Made by a program: the position numbers and the translations under genes
Assembly: GCA_963779845.1 (NCBI GenBank)
Contig: CAVZZV010000005.1
Coordinates: 310,001 to 374,000, forward strand
From: CAVZZV01 sp963779845
Lineage (GTDB): Bacteria; Bacteroidota; Bacteroidia; Bacteroidales; GCA-2748055
Length of the DNA stretch: 64,000 nt
Reading direction: 5' to 3'
Part shown: one piece after another, positions 8,452 through 16,746 of the stretch
Layout: each line of letters starts with the position of its first letter
Numbering within the stretch: the first letter of the stretch is position 1
The notes under the pieces: model-generated
Seen by the model: the letters and a program-made list of their open reading frames with translations, nothing else
The model's database searches: none
What the model was told of the DNA's origin: nothing

Positions 8452-10989
8452 ATGAAAAAACTTTATCTATTATGTTTATTTGGGCTATTTTTTAGTGTAA
8501 CGATGTTTGGCCAGGTTACATGGTCTGCTACGGCAGATGGATTATGGTCAGATCCTGCTAACTGGGGTGGCGTTGTTCCTACAATTAATGACGAAGTTAG
8601 AATAGGCGTCCCCGCAATATGTACTGTTGATGCTGATGCGGAATTTGGCAGACTGCGTCTTGGTTATAATGGTGATGCTGAAATGATAATAAAAGCAAAT
8701 GTAATTATGACTGCATTGGCTTTGGATTGGCATTCCATTGGAGAGAATTACAAAGGAAAACTGACCGTTGAAGCGGGTGCTGTACTTGATCTTAAAAACA
8801 AACACAATTACTTTTCCCAAAATGGAGGTGATGCAGAAGTGCATCTTTATGGAACTATAAAAAATACTGAGAGTATCAGACTCGGAGAAAAAGGTGGAAA
8901 TTGCAATGTAACCATTTATACCGGAGGTGAATTAATTTCCAGGTATATCAGCGATATAAACAGATGGGGAGCTGGTGCCCATTTGGATATAAGAGGTGGT
9001 ACATTCAGACTGACTCAAATAGAAGGAGAAGTTAAAACATTCATTGAGCAAGGTAAAATTGTTGCCTACGGAGGTGGTGGAAAATTAGTTTATGCTGAAA
9101 CTGATGGAAATACTGTTGTTACCTCAGAAGAAGATCCTTCAGCTCCAACAATTGAAAGTTCTATTCCTTTTGATACCGAAACAGGATATCCAGGTGCATC
9201 ACCTATTATAATTACTTTTTCAAAATGGATGGATCGTGCAAGTGTTGAAGCTGCATTAACCGTTAGTCCTGCTATTGTTAATCAAACTCTTACCTGGGCA
9301 CAAAACACACTTACTATCGCTGGTGATGCAATGACCGATTTAACTAATTACACGGTTACAATCGGAGCCACGGCAAAGGATGTTAACGGAATTGCAGTTG
9401 CAGGTGCGCTTTCATTTGGATTTACAACTATTGATCCAAATGCTCCCCCAATTGTTGTAACAACCAATCCTTTAGATGGTGCAACAGGTATTAATGAAGG
9501 TACTGCTATCGAAATCATATTCTCCAAGTCGATGGATTCAGCAAGTGTATCAACAGCTATCACAGTTGTTCCTGCCTTTGAAAACGCTATCTCTTCATGG
9601 AGCAATGAACACAAAACGCTAAGCATCGCTCATGATAACCTTGGATGGAATCAGGTTGTTAATGTTACATTAGCTGCAGGTGCAAAAGCATTGGTTGACG
9701 AAACTGTTTTAGCCGCTGATTATACTTTTAGTTATACTGTAAGGGGACAACCTCTGACTACTATTGTTTGGAATCCTGCACAGGATGGCTCAAGTGATGG
9801 TTTATGGACAACTGCCGCAAACTGGACCTTAGGTGTAGTGCCCGATGGTAATTATAAAACCGTTCTCAACGTACCGGGGGCTGGTTCTGTAACCCTAACC
9901 GATAGTGTAAATGTAAATAGCATTAGATTAGGAGATGGTGGTCCTGGAGATACCCTTTTTATAAAAGATAATGCCTATCTGAAGACAAATGATGAATGGA
10001 ATGGATTTGGAATTGGCGACACTTCGGTTGTGATTATAGAAGCTGGCGGAACATTGGATCTGTCATCACATGCATGGATTGCATATCACGCTAAATCAAA
10101 AAGCACTATCGACGTGTATGGTACGATGTACATTAAAGGATCCACAGGTTTAAACTGGGCAGACGATGGTGGAGTAGGTACTCTTACTATTCATCAAGGG
10201 GGTGTTCTGAATATGAGAAGTTTAAATGATTTTGCAGAATCAGGAGCAAATTCAGCTTCTATTAATGCAGGCTCTGTTATCGATGTCAATGGCGGTGAAT
10301 GGACAATTAACCGTCATGATGGTCAGAAGGCGGTAGCTAAAGCATATATAGAAGCAGGTAGAATTACTGCTTTTAAAGGCGCCGGATTTGTACGTGTAGT
10401 TGAAGATTCTATTGTTACAGATACAGACACAACCTATATAACATTTATTACCTCAACAATGGTAAGAAATACAGATGCCACATTGAGTGCATTTACTTCA
10501 GATGTTGGCGGTGTGTTACACCCTGCATTTGATCCTGCCGTAACAACATATAATCTTATTGTTCCTTTTGGAAGTTTCTGGGCAAATATCGGGGGTGTTC
10601 CCGCTGATAAATATGCCTCAGTTTCACCGGAGGTTTTTGTTGATCTTTCATTAGGAGGCGGACAAGCTGTAATTACTGGTATGGCTGAAGATGGAAGTAC
10701 TAAGGATTATACTGTTAATGTCACAGTGGCCGAAGTTTCAACACCAAACATAAGCGCATTGAAAGAGAATGCTTATTATATTGCTTCTCAAGATATTGTG
10801 AGAGTTAAGAATGCTGTTTCTGTTAAAATGGTCAGTATATTTGACATAACAGGAAAACTGAGATTCAATTCCAATGTTTACAAATCTGAAACATTTGATA
10901 TTGATGCCAGTGCTCTTAAGCAGGGTCTCTATATTATTCAGTTGAGAAACTCAGACGGCAGTAGAAAAAGCTTTAAGTTTATAAAGTAA
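8452..10989 (+). CDS. T9SS-exported multidomain beta-rich surface protein
   Basis: An 845-residue secreted protein with a signal peptide (residues 1-22, ending M-F-G-Q). The domains form a repeated plan. Residues about 23-215 and 436-650 are two related repetitive beta domains, each opening with a D-G-L-W-x(5)-A-N-W signature and later containing runs of short L-x-I/V-x-x-G-G turns, suggesting a beta-solenoid. Between them are two Big_5-type Ig-like domains (about 228-325 and 328-430), both with I-x-F-S-K-x-M-D. Residues about 668-760 look like the cadherin-like beta-sandwich PF12733. Residues 767-845 form a T9SS type A sorting domain ending S-F-K-F-I-K. There is no catalytic motif. It may bind a polysaccharide or act as an adhesin at the cell surface. 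It follows the regulator and precedes susC, but a terminator separates it from susC. Confidence 0.78.
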   Translation: MKKLYLLCLFGLFFSVTMFGQVTWSATADGLWSDPANWGGVVPTINDEVRIGVPAICTVDADAEFGRLRLGYNGDAEMIIKANVIMTALALDWHSIGENYKGKLTVEAGAVLDLKNKHNYFSQNGGDAEVHLYGTIKNTESIRLGEKGGNCNVTIYTGGELISRYISDINRWGAGAHLDIRGGTFRLTQIEGEVKTFIEQGKIVAYGGGGKLVYAETDGNTVVTSEEDPSAPTIESSIPFDTETGYPGASPIIITFSKWMDRASVEAALTVSPAIVNQTLTWAQNTLTIAGDAMTDLTNYTVTIGATAKDVNGIAVAGALSFGFTTIDPNAPPIVVTTNPLDGATGINEGTAIEIIFSKSMDSASVSTAITVVPAFENAISSWSNEHKTLSIAHDNLGWNQVVNVTLAAGAKALVDETVLAADYTFSYTVRGQPLTTIVWNPAQDGSSDGLWTTAANWTLGVVPDGNYKTVLNVPGAGSVTLTDSVNVNSIRLGDGGPGDTLFIKDNAYLKTNDEWNGFGIGDTSVVIIEAGGTLDLSSHAWIAYHAKSKSTIDVYGTMYIKGSTGLNWADDGGVGTLTIHQGGVLNMRSLNDFAESGANSASINAGSVIDVNGGEWTINRHDGQKAVAKAYIEAGRITAFKGAGFVRVVEDSIVTDTDTTYITFITSTMVRNTDATLSAFTSDVGGVLHPAFDPAVTTYNLIVPFGSFWANIGGVPADKYASVSPEVFVDLSLGGGQAVITGMAEDGSTKDYTVNVTVAEVSTPNISALKENAYYIASQDIVRVKNAVSVKMVSIFDITGKLRFNSNVYKSETFDIDASALKQGLYIIQLRNSDGSRKSFKFIK

Positions 10990-11028
10990 TACTGTCGTTA
11001 GTACTCTGTACCAAACCTATTTTATCAA

Positions 11029-11062
11029 TCTTCCGCCTGTGTTCAGGCGGAAGATTTTTTTT
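11029..11062 (+). terminator. Rho-independent terminator after the T9SS surface protein
   Basis: An 11-bp perfect stem, tcttccgcctg (11029-11039) with caggcggaaga (11044-11054), closes a 4-base loop and is followed by eight T residues. It lies 40 bases after the stop of the 8452 gene and uncouples it from the susC operon. Confidence 0.93.
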
Positions 11063-11588
11063 GGTAAATCAAATATTTAGATGCATTTTGGCGGTCAATA
11101 TGTCGGGTTAGTTGTATTATGTGTTGTTTGAATGGTAATAATGCAAGCCGCTTCGGCAGAGCTAGGAAAGGTCAGCTTAAAAAACAAATCCGTATAGTGC
11201 TGCGTGCCCCAGCCAAAGGCTTCGGTCGCCGTTGGAAACTTCTGGTGCCTGCTCATTAGCTTCAGCAAAAGCATAAGGGAAGAGCCCGTCCCTGAACTTG
11301 TTTCGTGATTTAGTGAGGGGCAGTCGGAGGAAGGTACAAGATAGAGCGGAAGTGTGCTGGTGTTTAAATTCAAATATTAACGAAAGTCCGGTGATTACGG
11401 GAAAACAATGAATTATTAAGTAAAAATATTTCAGATTAATAAATTTTTAATGTTTTGTTAAGCGTGAAACTTTACGTTTAAATTTTATTCATTAATAATA
11501 AAGTTTGGTTTATAAAATCTAAATCAACGATAAGAACTAACTTGAAATTATTATATTTTGTACACCCACTAAACTAAAATTATTTACT
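11063..11588. other. Intergenic region: GC-richer island, then the leader of susC operon A
   Basis: The stretch 11095-11373 is visibly richer in G and C than the AT-rich DNA on both sides, and reads like an inserted element remnant. A 92-codon frame on the - strand spans it but has no signal or known motif. From 11374 to 11588 the DNA returns to AT-rich. TTTG at 11504-11507 and tatattttg ending at 11560 resemble Bacteroidota promoter elements but with the wrong spacing, so no promoter is assigned. Confidence 0.45.
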
Positions 11589-14500
11589 ATGAAAATTTGG
11601 CAAAAATTATTTGCTCTGATTGCCATTTTTATGTTCACCACTTCCATGGTTTTTTCTCAGGGAAAAACAATCAAGGGGAGTGTGAACGATGAACGTGGCA
11701 ACCCTCTTCCGGGAGTAAATATTGTTATTGAAGGGACAACGACAGGTGCTGTGACAGATGTCAATGGATTTTTCAGTATTGAAGCAAATGTAGGGCAAAT
11801 TCTGGTAATTCGATTTATTGGGATGAAACCCCAATTGATTGAAATCAGACCCACCGACACGTTTCTTGAAATCACTCTTGAGGAAGACATTCAAGCTTTG
11901 GAGGAATTGGTGGTTGTGGGATATGGCACTCAAAAGAAAGAGAGCGTGGTTGGTGCAATTGGAACCACCACAGGAGAAGATCTTAAGGTACAGGGGAATT
12001 TTTCAAACATGCGCGACGCACTTGCTGGATCCATGGCAGGTGTATCAGTATTGTCTTCCTCAGGTTTGGCAGGAGCTCAGGATGTTGATGATGGCAGGCT
12101 TTCAAGAGAGACAGAAATTCTGATCAGGGGTAAAACTACCTGGAATGATGCTTCTCCACTGATACTCGTTGACGGTATTGAGCGTGACATGAATGATATC
12201 AATGTCAATGAAGTTGCAAACATTTCGGTATTGAAAGATGCATCTGCTACTGCAGTATTCGGCGTTAAAGGAGGTAACGGTGTTATCCTTATTACCACCA
12301 AGCGCGGAAAGGAAGGGAAGGCTGTATTCAATGTTGAAGCGGAGGTGTCTTTTGAATCTCCAAGTATGATTGTTGAAGGTGCAGGAACAGTAGAAGGTCT
12401 TAGGGCACTTAACTATGCAGCCGAGCGAACAAGACGCATCCAGAATGCAGAAACTTTTGCGGGTTATACTTCAGATGCCATAATGGAATACTATCGAAAA
12501 GGGACATACCCTTATGCATATCCCGATAATGATTGGATAGATATTCTATTTAAAGACTTTACTCAATCGTACCAATTAAATACGTATGTAAGTGGAGGTA
12601 CGGAAAAAGTAAAATATTTCGCTTCAGCCGGTTTTAACCATTTTGAAGACCTACTTAACGTTCAGGATGTAGGTCAGGGCTATGTGCCTGATTTCGATTA
12701 CGATCGGCTGAATATACGTTCAAATTTCGACTTTCAGATTACTCCTACCACAACCCTTAGGGCCAACTATTCCGGTGTATATAGTGCCCAAAGTAATCCG
12801 CCGAGTACATCCTGGAATGGAATTTTTGACGGACTGGTTGATCAGCCCGGAAATTCCCAGGTCCTGGTTTACGAAGATGGAATCTATGGTGCCTATAATA
12901 CGGATATATCGGTTGATAATCCTGTGTATCGTCTCTATTTTTCAGGAAAGGAGAAAACGAATCGAACAACAATTAATATGGACTACACCCTTGATCAGGA
13001 TCTTAATTTTATTACTGAAGGACTTTCTTTTTCAGCCAAGTTAGCTTACGATAACCTTTTTGTAAATAATGGTTTAGAAGTGAATGACAACGGGGCAAAG
13101 ACCAAGGAAATTGATCCGGAGTTCTATCTTCGGGGAGGATATTATGATTACGATCAAGAAGTTTATATGTTGGATGGAGCGCCGGTTGCAGACATGGCTG
13201 GTGAGGGATGGGCAACATATTATAGTGGCTCAGGAGGGGCGACAGCTGCCGGATTTGGTTGGCTCAAGCAACCGCTGGATTATGATGCCGAGTCATTGCG
13301 ACTGGGAAGTTCCTTGCGTACGCTCTATTACGAAACACGTTTGAATTATGCGCGTGATTTTGGCAACCATGGAGTAACAGGTCTGGCCATGTTCAGTCGC
13401 CAGGAGCGTGAGAGAGGAAGTGGTTGGCCAAATAAACGAGAGGACTGGGTTGGTCGTTTAACTTATAGTTATGCAGATCGCTATTTGCTGGAGGTAAATG
13501 GTGCTTACAACGGTTCTGAGAAATTTGGTCCGGACTACCGCTTTGACTTTTTCCCATCTGTTGCGGTTGGGTGGATAATCTCGAATGAAAATTTCATGCA
13601 ACAAACTGCTGATTGGATAAATAATTTAAAATTAAGGTATTCGAATGGACTTGTAGGGAACGACCGTGTGAGTATCGGCTCTATTTGGCCCTATCTTACT
13701 CTTTATTCTTTAGACGAGGGTACATCTGCTATGAGTTCTTCAAATTTAGGTTACCCGATTTCAGATTACGAATACACTGCTTACCTTGAAGGTATTCCCG
13801 GAAATCCGGATCTGCGTTGGGAAAAGGCCCATAAACAAAATCTGGGTCTGGATATAGGTTTGTTTAAAAATAAGATTATGTTTTCCGCAGATGCATTTAC
13901 GGAGTTTCGATACGATATGTTGTTGGCTGCCAGTGATCGCGGAGTACCTGAGATTTCAGGAAAACCACCTACAGCAGCTAATGTTGGAGAAGCGCAATCG
14001 AGGGGATTGGAAATAGAGCTTACTTATAGAAACACTGCGATAAATAATGCATTCAACTACTGGATCAAGACGAACTGGTCAGTTTCTCGCAGTGAAGTAT
14101 TGTATAAGGAGACTCCGAATCTTGTTCCTGCATACCAAGCTCCGGAGGGATACCCTATTAATCAAACCAGAACTCCCATTTCCAGTGGTTTTATCAACAG
14201 CTGGGATGATCTTTATGTATATTCCGGATCAAGTGTCATTGATGAAACCAGTGATTTAATGCCGGGAGATCTTGCCATGATTGATTATGATTCTGACGGA
14301 GCCTTCGAGAGCAACGACGATGTTGTTCCCTATGGCTACCCGGTTTATCCGCAAAACAACTATGGGGTAACATTAGGAGCTGACTTCAAGGGCATTGAAC
14401 TTATGGTGCAATTTGTAGGGGCATATAATGTCACGCGTAGAATCGATATTGATATGTTTGAACGCAATAATGCATACGTTCCATCATACCTACTGGCAGA

Positions 14501-14813
14501 TACCTGGACCCCGGGATATAACAATGTAAATCCTACATTTCCGGCATTTGCACTGGCAGACAAATACACACCCAGAGGTCAGTATTCCTATTACGATGGC
14601 TCCTTTTTGCGTTTGCAGTCCTTACAACTTGGTTATAACCTGCCACAACAATGGACCAGGAAACTGAGCGTTCAAAATTTGAAGATTTTTGTAAATGGAA
14701 GAAACTTATTCCTTTTTACAAGAATGCCTGATGATGGAGTTGGTGCCAATCATTCCACTAAAAATTACCCCGTCAAGAAACAAGTCAATTTAGGACTAAA
14801 TATTCAATTTTAA
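11589..14813 (+). CDS. SusC/RagA-family TonB-linked outer membrane transporter (arm A, pair 1)
   Basis: A 1074-residue outer-membrane protein. A signal peptide ends M-V-F-S-Q at residue 24. A CarboxypepD_reg/CnaB-like domain follows (about 26-105, starting I-K-G-S-V-N-D-E-R-G-N-P-L-P-G-V-N), then the TonB-interacting stretch E-E-L-V-V-V-G-Y-G-T-Q-K-K. The plug domain carries L-V-D-G-I-E-R and V-L-K-D-A-S-A-T-A-V-F-G, and a long beta-barrel ends V-N-L-G-L-N-I-Q-F with the terminal phenylalanine usual for such barrels. SusC proteins move oligosaccharides or other large ligands through the outer membrane with energy from TonB-ExbBD, beneath a SusD lid. The SusD partner follows 24 bases later. 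It is the first gene of the five-gene arm A operon and pairs with the 34398-37610 protein of arm B. The substrate is not evident from sequence. Confidence 0.95.
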   Translation: MKIWQKLFALIAIFMFTTSMVFSQGKTIKGSVNDERGNPLPGVNIVIEGTTTGAVTDVNGFFSIEANVGQILVIRFIGMKPQLIEIRPTDTFLEITLEEDIQALEELVVVGYGTQKKESVVGAIGTTTGEDLKVQGNFSNMRDALAGSMAGVSVLSSSGLAGAQDVDDGRLSRETEILIRGKTTWNDASPLILVDGIERDMNDINVNEVANISVLKDASATAVFGVKGGNGVILITTKRGKEGKAVFNVEAEVSFESPSMIVEGAGTVEGLRALNYAAERTRRIQNAETFAGYTSDAIMEYYRKGTYPYAYPDNDWIDILFKDFTQSYQLNTYVSGGTEKVKYFASAGFNHFEDLLNVQDVGQGYVPDFDYDRLNIRSNFDFQITPTTTLRANYSGVYSAQSNPPSTSWNGIFDGLVDQPGNSQVLVYEDGIYGAYNTDISVDNPVYRLYFSGKEKTNRTTINMDYTLDQDLNFITEGLSFSAKLAYDNLFVNNGLEVNDNGAKTKEIDPEFYLRGGYYDYDQEVYMLDGAPVADMAGEGWATYYSGSGGATAAGFGWLKQPLDYDAESLRLGSSLRTLYYETRLNYARDFGNHGVTGLAMFSRQERERGSGWPNKREDWVGRLTYSYADRYLLEVNGAYNGSEKFGPDYRFDFFPSVAVGWIISNENFMQQTADWINNLKLRYSNGLVGNDRVSIGSIWPYLTLYSLDEGTSAMSSSNLGYPISDYEYTAYLEGIPGNPDLRWEKAHKQNLGLDIGLFKNKIMFSADAFTEFRYDMLLAASDRGVPEISGKPPTAANVGEAQSRGLEIELTYRNTAINNAFNYWIKTNWSVSRSEVLYKETPNLVPAYQAPEGYPINQTRTPISSGFINSWDDLYVYSGSSVIDETSDLMPGDLAMIDYDSDGAFESNDDVVPYGYPVYPQNNYGVTLGADFKGIELMVQFVGAYNVTRRIDIDMFERNNAYVPSYLLADTWTPGYNNVNPTFPAFALADKYTPRGQYSYYDGSFLRLQSLQLGYNLPQQWTRKLSVQNLKIFVNGRNLFLFTRMPDDGVGANHSTKNYPVKKQVNLGLNIQF

Positions 14814-14837
14814 TAACGAATGAGTAAAATTGAAACA

Positions 14838-16721
14838 ATGAAAAAAAATAGATTATTATATCTGATTACCATAGCTTTGATGTTTTCCTTTTCAGGCTGT
14901 GAAGACTATTTGAATATTCCTCCTGAGGCAGCACTGGATGAGCAGGATGTTTTCAGATCATATGAAACCTTCCAGGGATACCAGGATGAATTATATGACC
15001 TGCTTGTCGATTACAATCGCCATGGGGCCCGTCGTACCATGTCCCTTGGAGGTGAAGCTGTGAGTAAAGACGGGCAATCGGTTATTCATGCAAACCAGGG
15101 AAAATACAGCCAAAGCAGTGGTGGTCTGATGTCATCTCAATCAGTATTCTTCGATCATGACGAGGGAAGTTCATCTGAAGAGGCCAATACCGGTCTTTAC
15201 TCCCATATTTGGACAGCCCTGCGTATTACGAACATGAGTCTCCAGAAGTTGGAGAGCGGACTTCTGACAGATGCAAGCGAACAAGAGAGAAACTGGCTGA
15301 AGGGTCAGGCACTATTTTTTCGTGCATTTTGGCATTACGAGTATGTGCGAATATGGGGTACAATTCCCTATATGGATACCATTATCCCATCTACAGATCA
15401 ATTATCTTACATGCAGCGCCATTGGAGTTACAACAAGAATGGGAAAAAATATAATGATGTTCAGGCGGTTTTCGAAAGAATTGTAGATGATATGGAAGAA
15501 GCTGCTAATTTATTGCCTGCGGTATGGCCTTCACTTAACATTAATTATGGCCGACCTACGAGTATTGCTGCTTTAGGATATAAAGCCAAAGCACTCCAAT
15601 ATTCTGCCAGTCCGCTTTTTAATGAGCAGGCCACCGGAACCCTGGATTATGATAAGGATTTATTAACGCGCTCTGCCCAAGCCTGTCAGGCAACCATTGA
15701 CGCGGCTAAAGCTGTAATTGGAAGCCAGCCTTCGGGAATGCCGGTAGTGAATGGCGATGGCTTGACAAACTGGGAGGATATAAGACAGATGTACTGCACG
15801 TTCAGCGGAGATGTCCAACCAGGCACCGGAGAGGTTCTATGGAAAAAGCCCACCAATATGTATGGAAGTATATCCATCAGGCAAACGGCGGGAAGAGTAT
15901 ATCTTTGCAAGCAGCTGTCAAATCAGGATGGCGCAGTAGGCACCGTTCAGTATGCTGATAAGTTTGAAATGTCAGATGGAACCCGGTATAAGCCGGAGTA
16001 TGATAAGGATTCTACTAAACGTTGGGAAAACCGTGATAAGCGTTTTGACCTTACCTATTACGTTCATGGCGACGCCGCAGGATCTATGGTCTTAAATCTT
16101 TGCACTAAAAGAAGGTCCTTGCAAATCAACTGTTTTATTGTTCGAAAATATCTCCCTGATGGCGCAAATAAAGATAATACGGGTACCACTGCCTATGCAA
16201 CACCTCTATTGCGTTTGGCTGATATTTATTTAACCTATGCTGAAGCAGCCTATGAGAGCACTGGTAGTTATACAACCAAGCCTGCAGGATGCTCACTTAC
16301 AGCCGAACAAGCGGTTAATATTGTAAGATCCCGTGCCGGTCAACCAAATGTAGCCACTACTTTACCCTATTATGAGAATATTATACTTCCCTACAGTGAG
16401 GAAACCAACACAGATGAACCATTCCGTCTGCTTTACCGAAATGAGCGCGCCGTAGAGATGGCATACGAAGGTACCTATTGGTTTGATCTGCGCAGGTGGA
16501 AGCGTGCCCATCTTAAAGATGGTTCACCGCTTGAGACGCTGACGTTTGACTTGGTGGGTGGAAGTACTGATGTAACTGTTCCAATTGATGATGCAACTGT
16601 AACACGTGCAACTGCAGAAGCCAATGGTGCATATACATTTAAAGATCCTCATTATTGGATGCCGTTCAGAGACGATTTAACATATTTTTCATCTAGTTGG
16701 GAGCAAAATCCCGGTTGGTAG
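14838..16721 (+). CDS. SusD/RagB-family surface lipoprotein (arm A, pair 1)
   Basis: A 627-residue glycan-binding lipoprotein that caps the SusC barrel encoded just upstream. The ATG at 14838 is preferred to the in-frame ATG at 14820, because it gives a compact lipoprotein signal ending M-F-S-F-S-G-C at residue 21, followed by E-D-Y-L-N-I-P-P-E-A, the usual SusD opening. Other family marks are G-Q-A-L-F-F-R-A-F-W-H-Y-E in a TPR-like helix, L-L-R-L-A-D-I-Y-L-T-Y-A-E-A near the C-terminus, R-N-E-R-A-V-E-M-A-Y-E-G-T-Y-W-F-D-L-R-R-W, and the terminal N-P-G-W. Its match in arm B is 32537-34372; both share the N-R-H-G-A-R segment near residue 60. The ligand is unknown. Confidence 0.94.
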   Translation: MKKNRLLYLITIALMFSFSGCEDYLNIPPEAALDEQDVFRSYETFQGYQDELYDLLVDYNRHGARRTMSLGGEAVSKDGQSVIHANQGKYSQSSGGLMSSQSVFFDHDEGSSSEEANTGLYSHIWTALRITNMSLQKLESGLLTDASEQERNWLKGQALFFRAFWHYEYVRIWGTIPYMDTIIPSTDQLSYMQRHWSYNKNGKKYNDVQAVFERIVDDMEEAANLLPAVWPSLNINYGRPTSIAALGYKAKALQYSASPLFNEQATGTLDYDKDLLTRSAQACQATIDAAKAVIGSQPSGMPVVNGDGLTNWEDIRQMYCTFSGDVQPGTGEVLWKKPTNMYGSISIRQTAGRVYLCKQLSNQDGAVGTVQYADKFEMSDGTRYKPEYDKDSTKRWENRDKRFDLTYYVHGDAAGSMVLNLCTKRRSLQINCFIVRKYLPDGANKDNTGTTAYATPLLRLADIYLTYAEAAYESTGSYTTKPAGCSLTAEQAVNIVRSRAGQPNVATTLPYYENIILPYSEETNTDEPFRLLYRNERAVEMAYEGTYWFDLRRWKRAHLKDGSPLETLTFDLVGGSTDVTVPIDDATVTRATAEANGAYTFKDPHYWMPFRDDLTYFSSSWEQNPGW

Positions 16722-16746
16722 TTTTATTTTAAAATGAACAGAGGTT

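Noticed and set aside
11095..11373. A 92-codon open frame on the - strand
   Set aside because: No signal peptide, known motif or ribosome site; the unusual base composition of the whole island explains an accidental open frame.
11504..11560. Bacteroidota promoter (TTTG and TA-rich TTTG) before susC operon A
   Set aside because: The two elements are far too widely spaced for the -33/-7 arrangement, and the TA-N2-TTTG match is inexact.
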